DNA from: Marinomonas spartinae
GTDB taxonomy: Bacteria; Pseudomonadota; Gammaproteobacteria; Pseudomonadales; Marinomonadaceae
Assembly (NCBI RefSeq): GCF_900089775.1
Contig: NZ_FLOB01000022.1
Coordinates: 1 to 41,501, forward strand
Direction of reading: 5' to 3'
Length of the DNA stretch: 41,501 nt
Below the pieces are notes generated by a model that had not been told where the DNA came from, ran no database searches, and was given only the letters and a program-made list of their open reading frames with translations. The position numbers were made by a program, and so were the translations under genes. Of the stretch, positions 7,407-16,637 are shown piece by piece. Every line of letters begins with the position of its first letter. Position 1 is the first letter of the stretch.

Positions 7407-8396
7407 TTATCCTTTCAGCAAGCGAGCTGCGTCTTTTGCAAAATACGTTAAGATGCCATCGGCACCGGCACGTTTAAATGCCACTAAGGATTCCAAAATA
7501 ACGGAATCTTTGTCTAACCAGCCATTTTGAAACGCTGCCATATGCATTGCGTATTCGCCACTGACTTGGTAAGCAAAAGTGGGTACTTCTAATTCGGTTT
7601 TGACACGACGAATGATATCCAAATAAGGTAAGCCTGGTTTTACCATCACCATATCGGCACCTTCGTCTATATCTAACATCACCTCACGAATCGCTTCGTT
7701 TGAGTTTGCTGGATCAATTTGATAGGTGAATTTGTTGCCTTTTCCTAAATTGCCGCTAGAGCCAATGGCATCGCGAAATGGGCCATAGTAGGCGGATGCG
7801 TATTTGGCTGCGTACGCCATAATCAGCGTATTAATAAAGCCTTCTGCTTCGAGTTCATCTCGGATTTCACCAATGCGCCCATCCATCATATCCGAAGGGG
7901 CTACTACGTCAGCCCCTGCTTTAGCATGAGAGAGCGCTTGTTTGACAAGCGTTTCTACGGTGATGTCGTTTAATACGTAACCTTCGTCGTCGATGATGCC
8001 GTCTTGTCCATGAGTGGTGTAGGGATCCAACGCCACATCCGTTAATACGCCCAATTCTGGAAACGCGTCTTTTAGAGCTTTTACTGCGCGTTGTACCAAT
8101 CCATTGGGGTTATATGCTTCTTTCGCATCAAGGGATTTTTTATCACCAGAGATCACGGGAAACAGGGCAATCATGGGGATGCCCAGTGCTACAATCTCTT
8201 TGGCCTCTTCGAGCAAAATATCAATAGACACTCGTTCAATGTTTGGCATGGAAGGAACGGCTTCTCTCACCTGTTTTCCTTCTATGACAAACATGGGATA
8301 GATGAGATCGTCAGCGGTTAAGCGATGCTCTCGCATGAGGCGTCGTGAAAAATCGTTTTTACGCATGCGGCGCATACGGGTATATGGAAAGGTCAT
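7407..8396 (-). CDS. hemB: delta-aminolevulinic acid dehydratase (porphobilinogen synthase)
   Basis: This 329-residue enzyme joins two 5-aminolevulinate molecules into porphobilinogen in the second common step of tetrapyrrole synthesis. The two active-site lysines are seen as K198 (AYAAKYAS) and the Schiff-base K253 (MVKPGLPYLD), spaced as in known HemB proteins. Where E. coli-type enzymes have a zinc-binding Cys cluster, this one reads DVALDPYTTHGQDG with aspartates, which marks the magnesium-using, Pseudomonas aeruginosa-like class. AAGGAG lies at good distance before the ATG. It follows the ABC-F gene on the same strand with a 135-nt gap. Confidence 0.97.
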   Translation of the reverse strand: MTFPYTRMRRMRKNDFSRRLMREHRLTADDLIYPMFVIEGKQVREAVPSMPNIERVSIDILLEEAKEIVALGIPMIALFPVISGDKKSLDAKEAYNPNGLVQRAVKALKDAFPELGVLTDVALDPYTTHGQDGIIDDEGYVLNDITVETLVKQALSHAKAGADVVAPSDMMDGRIGEIRDELEAEGFINTLIMAYAAKYASAYYGPFRDAIGSSGNLGKGNKFTYQIDPANSNEAIREVMLDIDEGADMVMVKPGLPYLDIIRRVKTELEVPTFAYQVSGEYAMHMAAFQNGWLDKDSVILESLVAFKRAGADGILTYFAKDAARLLKG

Positions 8397-8531
8397 CCAA
8401 TATCTCCTTTTCGCTTGATAAGAATGTACTTTATTTATGTGACAATCTTAAGTCATTGTTGATATAACTGCTGTGTATTATCACAACGTCTAATCATTTT
8501 CCCCAATTAAGTCTTTGTTTTGACTCGACGA

Positions 8532-10457
8532 CTAGCTCAGCTGTGCTTGGGCATCTTCCAGTTCTTCTTGTGCTTCAAACCACGCTTCTTCGTTTTCTTC
8601 TAGGGCTTTTTTCCATTTGGCCTCCTCGCTGAGGAGTGTCTGCAGTTTGTCTCGTTGCTCCGCTTCGTATAGGGTCGCATCCGTCATGGCGTCTGATATC
8701 TTGTCCAAATGACTTTGAGCGGTCTGAACCGCTTTTTCGTATTTTTCTATTTGCTTACGAAGAGGGCGTAATTTTTCGCGCAGTTCCGCCGCCTTACGGC
8801 GTTCTTCTTTGCGATCAACTTTCTCCACTTTATCTGGGTTCAGTTCATTTTTTTCGATCTGAGCCGCATTAGCTTGTCTTGCTTGTAACCAAGCATGGTA
8901 AGCGGCTAAGTCACCCTCAAAAGGTTGAATGTGATGGTCGGCAACAAGATAAAATTCATCAACGGTACTATTCAGTAGGTGACGATCATGGGAGACCAAC
9001 AAGATGGAACCAGGGAACTCTTGTAAGGCCTCGGTGAGCGCTTGGCGCATTTCGATGTCCAAGTGGTTAGTGGGTTCGTCAAGGACCAATAAGTTGGGCT
9101 TTGTCCAAGAGATTAATGACAAAGCAAGACGTGCTTTTTCGCCACCCGAGAAACCTTTCACCGGACGAAGTGCATCATCACCGATAAAGCCAAAACCACC
9201 TAAATATCGACGAATATCGCTCTCTAAGACCTTCGGGGTAAGACGCTGGATGTGCAGTAATGGCGAGGCTTCTAAATCCAGTGCACTTAATTGATGCTGA
9301 GAGAAATAGCCTATTTTTAAATTCTCACCCGTGACGCGATCTCCCGAGAGAATAGCCAGTTCGCCCACAATGGATTTAATTAACGTCGATTTACCTGCGC
9401 CGTTGGGACCAAGTAAGCCGACACGTTGTCCGTCTCGCAGGGCAAAGTTGCTGTTACCAAGTTGAATTGATTGCTCGCCTGTCGGTGAGGTATAGCCCAA
9501 ATCGGCTTGCGATAGATTGATCAATAGTTGAGACGTTTTTTCAGCCACGGGGATAGAAAATGAAAATTGCGAGTCGATGTGGGCAGGGCCAATCAGCTCC
9601 ATCTTTTCCAGCATTTTTAGACGACTTTGAGCCTGCTTGGCTTTTGTGGCTTTGTAGCGGAAACGGTCCACATATTGTTGTAAGTGGGCTCGTTTGGCCT
9701 GCTGTCGCTCGAAGTTAGATTGTTGTTGGGCTAAGTGTTCTGAACGCTGGCGTTCGTAGTCGGAATAATTACCCTTATAAAGAGTGAGTTTTTTTTGATA
9801 GAGATGAACAATGTGGCTGCAAATACCATCGAGAAAATCCCGATCGTGTGAAATCAGTAACAAAGTGCCTGGGTATTGTCGCAACCAGTTTTCCAACCAC
9901 ATGACAGCATCTAAGTCTAAGTGGTTGGTTGGTTCGTCCAATAGTAGTACATCAGATGGGCACATTAACGCCTTGGCAAGGTTTAAGCGAATTCGCCATC
10001 CCCCAGAAAAATCGGCGACGGGTTTATGCATGTCCGACATTTTAAAGCCGAGACCTTGCAAGAGTGTTTCCGCACGGGATTGTGCGGTATAGCCATGGGC
10101 GCTTTCATACTCACCAAGCCAGAGGGCATGGTCGTGGTGATTATCTTGTGCTTGTGCTTTGGCGATGTTGGCTTCGATGAGACGCAAATGGTCATCGCCG
10201 TCGAGGCAATAATCCAAAGCACTGCGCTGCGTTTCTTCGACTTCTTGGGCCATAAAAGCAATACGTCGTTGGCCTGGAAGAATGACCTCGCCGGTATCGG
10301 CACTGAGTTCACCGCGAATCATTGCAAAAAGCGAGGACTTACCGGCGCCATTTGCGCCAATCAACCCTACCTTTTGGCCCTCAAAAATGGTGAGGTCGGC
10401 TTCTTCCAAAAGAAATTGTGTGCCACGTTGTAAACTGACTTCGCTAAATTGGATCAT
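8532..10457 (-). CDS. yheS: ABC-F family ATPase, YheS type
   Basis: This 641-residue soluble protein has two ABC ATPase cassettes and no membrane segments, the layout of ABC-F translation factors. The first cassette has Walker A GANGAGKSS (near 34), signature SGGWRIRLNLA and Walker B LLLDEPTNHLDLD. The second has GPNGAGKST, SGGEKARLALS and LVLDEPTNHLD. A basic linker with many Gln/Arg sits between them (about residues 230-285), where ABC-F proteins reach towards tRNA on the ribosome. A Glu/Lys-rich coiled coil closes the C-terminus (about 545-640). Length and the opening MIQFSEVSLQRGTQFLLEEA favour YheS over Uup or EttA. The substrate ribosome state is not known from sequence. Confidence 0.9.
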   Translation of the reverse strand: MIQFSEVSLQRGTQFLLEEADLTIFEGQKVGLIGANGAGKSSLFAMIRGELSADTGEVILPGQRRIAFMAQEVEETQRSALDYCLDGDDHLRLIEANIAKAQAQDNHHDHALWLGEYESAHGYTAQSRAETLLQGLGFKMSDMHKPVADFSGGWRIRLNLAKALMCPSDVLLLDEPTNHLDLDAVMWLENWLRQYPGTLLLISHDRDFLDGICSHIVHLYQKKLTLYKGNYSDYERQRSEHLAQQQSNFERQQAKRAHLQQYVDRFRYKATKAKQAQSRLKMLEKMELIGPAHIDSQFSFSIPVAEKTSQLLINLSQADLGYTSPTGEQSIQLGNSNFALRDGQRVGLLGPNGAGKSTLIKSIVGELAILSGDRVTGENLKIGYFSQHQLSALDLEASPLLHIQRLTPKVLESDIRRYLGGFGFIGDDALRPVKGFSGGEKARLALSLISWTKPNLLVLDEPTNHLDIEMRQALTEALQEFPGSILLVSHDRHLLNSTVDEFYLVADHHIQPFEGDLAAYHAWLQARQANAAQIEKNELNPDKVEKVDRKEERRKAAELREKLRPLRKQIEKYEKAVQTAQSHLDKISDAMTDATLYEAEQRDKLQTLLSEEAKWKKALEENEEAWFEAQEELEDAQAQLS

Positions 10458-10703
10458 AAAACAGGGAATCTCTAAACGTCGGTAAAATATCGCTATATTG
10501 GTATTAAGGCAAAGTCGTGCATTTGCGTCTTGGTATGCATTTTAGAGGGCGACACGGGGAAACGAAATAGCCGTCAGCAAGTTTTCCTGTTGAGATCCTA
10601 ATTAGTTCATCTATTAAGGTAGATGATTCGTAGGCTCAAGGGTAAAATGCGCAGCAATATTATTTGAACTTTACTCACGTCTAAAGAGGCGTAAGGTGAT
10701 TTT

Positions 10704-11579
10704 GTGAACAGTGCATTGATTAACGAGATTCAGCGATTTTCTTTTGATAAGACCAACGTGCGTGGCGAGCGTGTGTTATTGAGTAGTGCCTATCAAGAGA
10801 TTATTAAACGAAAAGTTTACCCCTTAGGTTTGGAAAAATTGTTGGGGGAGTTTGTTGCGGCTATCGCACTGCTACGCGATATTATTAAAATTGACGGTGT
10901 GTTATCCATTCAGGCGAAAGGCAATGGTTATTTGTCTGCCTTGATGGCCGAGTGCGATGAAAAGCATAACCTACGAGGCATTGCTCAATGGGATGAGGCT
11001 CAAGAAGTGCCTGACATCATTTCGCTAAAAGAAGTGTTAGCTGGTGGTTACCTAGTTATCACTATTACTCCCCGTAATGGTCAGCGTTATCAAGGGATTG
11101 TCGAAATCGTCGGAGAGTCTTTATCTGAATGTTTAGAGCAGTACTTTCAACAGTCTGAACAGTTGCCAAGCCGAGTTTGGCTTGCTGCAAATGGCGCCCA
11201 ATGCGCAGGACTGTTTTTACAACGCCTTCCTGCTGAGCAAGCACAAGAAGGGGATGAGGATGCCTGGGCGCGTCTTACCCACTTAGCCTCTACGGTGAAA
11301 GATGAGGAGCTACTGGGGCTAGATACGCTAGAATTATTGCATCGCTTATATCATGAAGAAGAAGTACGCTTGTACGATACCAACCCCATGCAATTTGGTT
11401 GCTCTTGTTCTCGCCAGCGGACTTTGGAAGCGGTGATTTCGATCGGCACGGATGAGGTTCGACAGTTATTGATTGAACAAGGCAGTATCAAGGTGGATTG
11501 TCAGTTCTGTGCCGAGAAATACGAGTTCACAGAAGCGGATTTAGTAGATTTATTGGGTGACCAAGCACAAACCCACTAA
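10704..11579 (+). CDS. hslO: Hsp33 redox-regulated chaperone
   Basis: This 291-residue protein is Hsp33, a cytoplasmic holdase that is switched on by oxidation and unfolding of its zinc centre. The C-terminal redox switch is intact: C233 and C235 (GCSC) with C266 and C269 (CQFC), matching CxC-x(n)-CxxC. Translation begins at a GTG (10704) with AAGGTG upstream. The gene is divergent from yheS with a 246-nt spacer. A run of nine G follows the stop directly. Confidence 0.96.
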   Translation: MNSALINEIQRFSFDKTNVRGERVLLSSAYQEIIKRKVYPLGLEKLLGEFVAAIALLRDIIKIDGVLSIQAKGNGYLSALMAECDEKHNLRGIAQWDEAQEVPDIISLKEVLAGGYLVITITPRNGQRYQGIVEIVGESLSECLEQYFQQSEQLPSRVWLAANGAQCAGLFLQRLPAEQAQEGDEDAWARLTHLASTVKDEELLGLDTLELLHRLYHEEEVRLYDTNPMQFGCSCSRQRTLEAVISIGTDEVRQLLIEQGSIKVDCQFCAEKYEFTEADLVDLLGDQAQTH

Positions 11580-11618
11580 GGGGGGGGGCTTGGCCAGTTA
11601 ATAGGTTGTGTTGAGTCG

Positions 11619-12020
11619 TTAATATGTCGCATTATGGATCAAATCACGCCATGAAATAATACCAACGACATGATTCTCTGCATCCACCACGGGCATACAG
11701 GAAATAGCGACTTTTCCCATCCATGAGATGACTTCCTCTATCGACGAATGTTCTTTTACCGTTAGAGGTTGTCGTGTCATAACTTGATGAGCGGCATGAT
11801 TGAGTGTCTCCTTATCTCGTGATTGTTCGGATACACTGCCGATAAAGGGGCTGATAATTCGTAACAGATCACGATCAGAGATGATGCCAACCAACACGTC
11901 ATTTTCCAACACAGGAAGGTGGTGAAACCCTTTTTCTTCCATGATGTGGATCACCTCTGTTAAGCGCGTATCCATATCGACGCAAACGACATCACGAACC
12001 ATAATATCTCTTGCTAGCAT
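11619..12020 (-). CDS. CBS-domain protein
   Basis: This 133-residue protein is essentially a tandem pair of CBS domains (about 1-60 and 70-131), which together form a Bateman module that usually binds adenine nucleotides. Typical motifs are MVRDVVCVD, HHLPVLENDVLVGIISDRDLL and SCMPVVDAENHVVGIISWRDL. There is no fused enzyme or DNA-binding part, so it may act as a stand-alone nucleotide sensor with an unknown partner. It converges on hslO with a 39-nt gap. AGGTGTG precedes the ATG. Confidence 0.88.
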   Translation of the reverse strand: MLARDIMVRDVVCVDMDTRLTEVIHIMEEKGFHHLPVLENDVLVGIISDRDLLRIISPFIGSVSEQSRDKETLNHAAHQVMTRQPLTVKEHSSIEEVISWMGKVAISCMPVVDAENHVVGIISWRDLIHNATY

Positions 12021-12474
12021 GACACACCTCCAAAAGGGGATGAGGAAGACGCAAGCTTGCGCTTTTTTTGGGTGCTTCCTAGTAACAGAATTGATCTTAT
12101 TTATATTGAATATCGTTTTATAAATATATCGACCATTTTTGAGAAATCTTTATTTAAATGTAGAGAAAAAGTGCTGTTTTTTGACGAAAATCCTATAAAA
12201 GCCTAGATCTAAGAAAAGCGAATGACACTTTTAGCGACAGTCTTAATTTATGCCACCAAGACATTGCTGGGAAAATCCGTATAATCAAAGAATACCTGCT
12301 CAGAATCCTGGATAAGGTTGTGCGTCTCAGATTGTTATCAATCGATTAACAGCAAGAGTCGCTCTGAGGAGAGTGGCACAAAGTATGACAGTATCCCTAC
12401 ATCAAACTGTTGGCCAAAAGCCCCCTTTCGTATCACTCTCAAATTCATAATTGGCTATGACACGGCGAAACCAT
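12021..12474. other. intergenic region upstream of mqo
   Basis: Some 450 nt of AT-rich sequence lie between the CBS gene and mqo, which are divergent. The palindrome CGCAAGCTTGCG followed by seven T (around 12050-12069) sits upstream of both genes and may be a leader hairpin. No protein gene is supported. Confidence 0.5.
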
Positions 12475-13953
12475 ATGACCTCAAATTCTGTAGACGTTTT
12501 ATTAGTCGGGGGCGGAGCAATGAGCTCCACCCTAGGAATGTTACTCAAGCAATTAGACCCGAACCTTTCGATTACCATGGTAGAACGCCTAGACGGTGTG
12601 GCTAAAGAGAGCACGGATGGCTGGAACAATGCAGGGACAGGTCACGCCGCATATTGTGAGCTGAATTACACCCCTAAGAATACGGATGGTAGTGTCAATA
12701 TTGATAAGGCCATTACCATCAATGCGGCATTTGAAGTGAGCCTCCAGTTCTGGTCCTACCTTGTAAAAGAAGGTAAGTTGCCAGCGCCTAACGAGTTTAT
12801 TCATCGTGTGCCGCATCAAAGCTTTGTTTGGGGGCAAGACAATGTGGATATGCTTAAAGCGCGTTATGAAGCCATGAGTGCTCATCCCGCCTTTAAAGAA
12901 ATGCAGTTCACGGAAGACAAAGAAAAGTTACGTGAGTGGGTGCCACTCATTATGAACAATCGTGATACGAAAGAGCCCCTTGCAGCGACACGTATTGAAC
13001 ATGGTTCAGACGTTAACTTCGGAGCGATTGCCCGTAATATGGTTAACGCATTGCAAGCTATGGATAACTTCGAGCTGCGAGTGAATGCGGAAGTGAATCG
13101 CATTGACAAAAATCAGGATGGAACCTGGGGTGTGTTGGTACATCAAAATGGTTCTACACAGCGTTTCAATGCCAAGTTTGTTTTCCTAGGTGCTGGCGGT
13201 GGGGCATTACCATTGCTACAGAACTCTGGCGTCGAAGAAGGCAAAGGGTACGGTGGGTTCCCTGTCAGTGGCCAATGGCTTGTTTGTGATAAACCAGAGA
13301 TCGTTAAACAGCATTTTGCGAAAGTGTATGGAGCGGCACCGATTGGTGCGCCACCAATGTCCGTTCCCCATTTAGATACTCGTATCATTGATGGTAAAAA
13401 AGCTATTTTGTTTGGTCCATTTGCCGGCTTTACGACTAAGTTCTTGAAAAAAGGCTCTATTTTAGATTTTCCAATGAGCATGCGCTTGAATAACTTAGCG
13501 CCTATCTTATCGGTGGGCAAAAATAACATGGATTTGACTAAGTATTTGATCAGCGAAGTGCGCAAGAGTCACAAAGATCGCTGCGATTCTCTGCGTGATT
13601 TCTTTCCCGGTGCGAAAGATGAAGATTGGAAATTGGCCTACGCAGGTCAGCGCGTTCAGGTGATTAAAAGGGGTCAACATGGCGGTGGCGTATTGCAGTT
13701 TGGAACCGAAGCCGTTACCACAAAAGATGGCTCGTTAGCGGCGCTATTAGGGGCGTCTCCGGGAGCATCCACAACCGTGAATACCATGATCGGCATTCTG
13801 GAAAAATGCTTCCCTGAGCAGATGAAATCACCACAATGGCATGCCAAAATGAAAGAAATGATTCCTTCTTATGGTGAGTCTTTAGTCGAAAATACCGATC
13901 TGTTATTGTCGATTCGTCAAAATACACTTGAAACCTTGAATCTTAAACCGTAA
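12475..13953 (+). CDS. mqo: malate:quinone oxidoreductase
   Basis: This FAD-dependent, membrane-associated enzyme oxidises malate to oxaloacetate and passes electrons to quinone, feeding the TCA cycle and respiratory chain. The N-terminal dinucleotide fold is seen as DVLLVGGGAMSSTLG, followed by the family hallmarks WNNAGTGHAAYCELNYTP, SFVWGQDNVD and LLGASPGAST. At 492 residues it is close to other Mqo proteins. I take ATG 12475, which begins directly before the FAD-binding strand; TTG 12451 and ATG 12457 are in frame but add no family sequence, and none has a strong ribosome site. It is monocistronic with a terminator right behind. Confidence 0.96.
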   Translation: MTSNSVDVLLVGGGAMSSTLGMLLKQLDPNLSITMVERLDGVAKESTDGWNNAGTGHAAYCELNYTPKNTDGSVNIDKAITINAAFEVSLQFWSYLVKEGKLPAPNEFIHRVPHQSFVWGQDNVDMLKARYEAMSAHPAFKEMQFTEDKEKLREWVPLIMNNRDTKEPLAATRIEHGSDVNFGAIARNMVNALQAMDNFELRVNAEVNRIDKNQDGTWGVLVHQNGSTQRFNAKFVFLGAGGGALPLLQNSGVEEGKGYGGFPVSGQWLVCDKPEIVKQHFAKVYGAAPIGAPPMSVPHLDTRIIDGKKAILFGPFAGFTTKFLKKGSILDFPMSMRLNNLAPILSVGKNNMDLTKYLISEVRKSHKDRCDSLRDFFPGAKDEDWKLAYAGQRVQVIKRGQHGGGVLQFGTEAVTTKDGSLAALLGASPGASTTVNTMIGILEKCFPEQMKSPQWHAKMKEMIPSYGESLVENTDLLLSIRQNTLETLNLKP

Positions 13954-13975
13954 AGGTATCAGTCTTACTGAGTAC

Positions 13976-14007
13976 AAAAAAGCTGGTCTTTATGTCCAGC
14001 TTTTTTC
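13976..14007 (+). terminator. mqo terminator
   Basis: AAAAAAGCTGG and CCAGCTTTTTT form a stem ending in T residues, 23 nt after the mqo stop. Confidence 0.92.
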
Positions 14008-14104
14008 TATTTCTAGAGAGTAATGGCCAGAGAGCATTGCTCTGCAAGGTGTTTCACTGGGGATTCCCAACACTTACAACGGAAGAAACAACAGGAAAAA
14101 GCAT

Positions 14105-14374
14105 ATGACAATGACCTTTTCTGAGCGCGCTGATCAGCTTTGTGACGCACTGCGCGAGATCGAACACCAAGCGGAAGAAGGCGATGAACTTTTTTACTGT
14201 GCTTATCTATTAGGACTATTAGGGTTGCATAGCAGTGCAGAGGGCGAGGGACAGGCTGAGTTCGATGAAGCATTTGAAGGGACGTTAAGGGATACTTTAG
14301 AGGCGGAAAATGTCAGCGAAGCTGATCAAACACTGATTTTGAATTTGTGGCATAAGACGCGTCAAACGGTTTAA
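14105..14374 (+). CDS. yfcL: YfcL family protein
   Basis: This small acidic 89-residue protein resembles the YfcL family of gammaproteobacteria, whose function is unknown. Shared features are a helical N-terminus, DELF near residue 27 followed by a YLxGxLGL-like segment, and a C-terminal SEADQTLILNLWHK that parallels SPRDQALVTDMWEN of E. coli YfcL. No membrane segment or signal peptide is present. AGGAAA precedes the ATG. It is flanked by terminators on both sides and so is its own unit. Confidence 0.75.
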   Translation: MTMTFSERADQLCDALREIEHQAEEGDELFYCAYLLGLLGLHSSAEGEGQAEFDEAFEGTLRDTLEAENVSEADQTLILNLWHKTRQTV

Positions 14375-14408
14375 GCATCTTATTTGGATCTTCCCATCTG
14401 ATCGGGAC

Positions 14409-14450
14409 AAACAACGAGCATCATTACCTAACGCTCGTTGTTTATTTTTA
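14409..14450 (+). terminator. yfcL terminator
   Basis: AAACAACGAGC pairs with GCTCGTTGTTT, followed by ATTTTTA. It lies between convergent yfcL and the flavin reductase gene and could serve both. Confidence 0.8.
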
Positions 14451-14475
14451 TGGCATACAACAAGTATGTGAAGAC

Positions 14476-15216
14476 TTACCGTGCTGGCTTGCTTGGATGA
14501 GGGGCAAAAGCAAATACATCGGATAGGCAGTTTTCTGTTTTTAGATGGTGGCTTTCGAGTTGATCCAGTGTGCCGTAAACCATGTTTACCGAACCACTGA
14601 TGATGGCTAAACTGTCGCTTAAATCTGGGTGATCTTTTAATATCGCCTCGTATAGCCAGCCAGTTCTACCTTGCCAATCAATATTGGCCTCGTTTACTAC
14701 CACATCACAAGAGACTGTCGGATGTTGGCTCTGGGCTTGCTTGATCCACTCTGCCATAAAAGCATCCTCTGGTGTTCTTACCCCCCAATAAAACGCGATT
14801 TTTCCTTGGTAGTTTTGTGCTAGTAGACTTTCATAGATGCTCTTCATCTGTGCAAAGCCTGTCCCCCCTGCAATCAACAGAACAGGGTTCGCTTGCTGGG
14901 CATGTTGTTGAAAAACGTCGCACCCTATATGGCAATCGCCACCTGCTATTTTGAGCTGAATCGTCTCTTGGCTTTTAATATGTTCAATGACTTTTTGTGC
15001 CAATGAATTATGCTCCGAGACCAAAATAAACAAAGAGAGCTTAGGCAGTTCATGGGGAGCACTACCAATGGAATAAGGAACCTTTTCACCAGAGGGCAGA
15101 GCAATCATCAAATATTGGCCTGCAATAAAAGTCATCTCCTCGATCTGCAACGTGACTTCATAGACGTTATGGTTTACTAGTTCTACCGAGTTGACTGTTG
15201 CGGTGACGTCTTTCAA
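14476..15216 (-). CDS. fre: NAD(P)H-flavin reductase (Fre/LuxG-like)
   Basis: This 246-residue protein has the ferredoxin-NADP reductase fold used by Fre and LuxG, which reduce free flavins with NAD(P)H. The nucleotide-binding part shows LLIAGGTGFAQMKSI and FYWGVRTPEDAFM. The flavin-binding motif, usually RPFSxAS, reads VPYSIGS here, so the common Arg is replaced by Val; flavin or substrate affinity may differ. No iron-sulfur domain is attached, so it is a flavin reductase rather than an oxygenase reductase component. It is the gene next to rho, read in the same direction but separated by the rho terminator region. Confidence 0.85.
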   Translation of the reverse strand: MKDVTATVNSVELVNHNVYEVTLQIEEMTFIAGQYLMIALPSGEKVPYSIGSAPHELPKLSLFILVSEHNSLAQKVIEHIKSQETIQLKIAGGDCHIGCDVFQQHAQQANPVLLIAGGTGFAQMKSIYESLLAQNYQGKIAFYWGVRTPEDAFMAEWIKQAQSQHPTVSCDVVVNEANIDWQGRTGWLYEAILKDHPDLSDSLAIISGSVNMVYGTLDQLESHHLKTENCLSDVFAFAPHPSKPAR

Positions 15217-15299
15217 TGCGTTGCTCCATAGTCTGCTGGCCCAATGGTAAAAATTGAGTCATATTGTCTTTATGATCACTGTTTATAGCGCGAGTGGAG

Positions 15300-15334
15300 G
15301 TAAAAAAAAACCACTTCATGAAAGTGGTTTTTCC
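15300..15334 (-). terminator. rho terminator
   Basis: On the minus strand AAACCACTTTCATGAAGTGG is followed by a run of nine T. The stem begins about 25 nt after the rho stop. Confidence 0.92.
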
Positions 15335-15356
15335 GATAGTCCCGAAGATGTCGAGA

Positions 15357-16622
15357 CTATTTATTTTTGCCTTTCATGGATTCAAAGAACTCATCATTTG
15401 TTTTCGTTACACGTAAACGGTCGATCAAGAATTCAGTGGCGGCAACATCTTCCATAGGGTTCAGCAATTTGCGCAGAATCCACATACGTTGTAGCTCGTC
15501 TTCTGATGTCAGAAGATCTTCACGACGAGTACCAGAACGACGGATGTTGATAGCAGGGAAAGTGCGTTTTTCAGCGATCTTACGATCAAGGTGCAACTCA
15601 GAGTTACCGGTCCCTTTAAATTCTTCGAAGATGACCTCGTCCATTTTTGAACCCGTATCTACTAGAGCGGTTGCGATAATTGTTAAACTGCCGCCTTCTT
15701 CGATGTTACGAGCGGCGCCGAAGAAGCGTTTTGGACGCTCTAGAGCGTTGGCATCGACACCACCGGTTAAGACTTTACCAGAAGATGGGATAACGGTGTT
15801 GTAAGCGCGAGCAAGACGGGTGATGGAGTCCAGCAGGATGACCACATCACGCTTGTGTTCAACAAGGCGCTTGGCTTTTTCGATGACCATTTCTGCCACT
15901 TGAACGTGACGGCTTGGTGGCTCATCAAACGTAGAAGCAACCACCTCGCCACGAACGGTACGTGACATTTCTGTCACTTCCTCTGGACGCTCATCAATCA
16001 GCAGAACGATCATATGGCACTCTGGATTGTTGCGAGTAATGGCATTGGCAATGTTTTGTAGCATGAAGGTTTTACCCGCTTTTGGTGGCGAGACAACCAA
16101 GGCACGCTGCCCTTTACCCATCGGTGCGACCAAATCGATGATACGTGAGGTTACGTCTTCAGTGGAGCCATTGCCGGCCTCCATGACTAGGCGTTCATCG
16201 GGGAAAAGAGGGGTAAGGTTTTCAAAAAGAATTTTATTGCGGACGCTTTCAGGCTTATCAAAGTTAATTTCGTTAACTTTTAATAGAGCGAAATACCGTT
16301 CGCCATCTTTTGGCGGTCGGATCTTGCCGGCAATAGTATCGCCTGTGCGAAGATTAAAGCGACGAATTTGGCTTGGTGATACGTAAATGTCATCTGGTCC
16401 TGCCAAGTAAGAGCTGTCCGGAGAACGTAGGAAGCCAAAGCCGTCTTGCAGAATCTCTAGTATACCGTCACCGTAAATGTCTTCCCCGCCTTTAGCATGT
16501 CGCTTGAGTATGGAGAAAATGACATCTTGTTTGCGAGAACGGGCCATGTTATCCAAGCCCATTTCAGCGGCGATATCTAAGAGTTCGTGTACTGATTTCT
16601 GTTTTAATTCGGTAAGGTTCAT
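15357..16622 (-). CDS. rho: transcription termination factor Rho
   Basis: This 421-residue RNA-dependent hexameric ATPase ends transcription at Rho-dependent sites. Visible parts are the N-terminal helical domain (MNLTELKQKSVHELL), the cold-shock-like primary RNA-binding domain with GFGFLRSP, the P-loop SPPKAGKTFM, Walker B VVILLDSITRLARAYN, and the C-terminal secondary RNA site around TGGVDANALERPKRFFGAARN. The ATG at 16622 gives the standard MNLTEL start; an in-frame ATG at 16637 would add five residues. Neither has a strong ribosome site. Unlike many gammaproteobacteria, no trxA lies upstream. Confidence 0.98.
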   Translation of the reverse strand: MNLTELKQKSVHELLDIAAEMGLDNMARSRKQDVIFSILKRHAKGGEDIYGDGILEILQDGFGFLRSPDSSYLAGPDDIYVSPSQIRRFNLRTGDTIAGKIRPPKDGERYFALLKVNEINFDKPESVRNKILFENLTPLFPDERLVMEAGNGSTEDVTSRIIDLVAPMGKGQRALVVSPPKAGKTFMLQNIANAITRNNPECHMIVLLIDERPEEVTEMSRTVRGEVVASTFDEPPSRHVQVAEMVIEKAKRLVEHKRDVVILLDSITRLARAYNTVIPSSGKVLTGGVDANALERPKRFFGAARNIEEGGSLTIIATALVDTGSKMDEVIFEEFKGTGNSELHLDRKIAEKRTFPAINIRRSGTRREDLLTSEDELQRMWILRKLLNPMEDVAATEFLIDRLRVTKTNDEFFESMKGKNK

Positions 16623-16637
16623 AAACGGGTTTTGCAT

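Noticed and set aside
9983..10433. 109- and 135-codon frames within the ABC-F gene
   Set aside because: They are shadows of the ATPase in other frames.
12051..12069. Palindrome CGCAAGCTTGCG plus T run as a terminator
   Set aside because: It lies upstream of both adjacent genes and the stem leaves almost no loop, so a terminator role is not supported.
13143..13565. 140-codon minus-strand frame inside mqo
   Set aside because: It is antisense to clear Mqo sequence.
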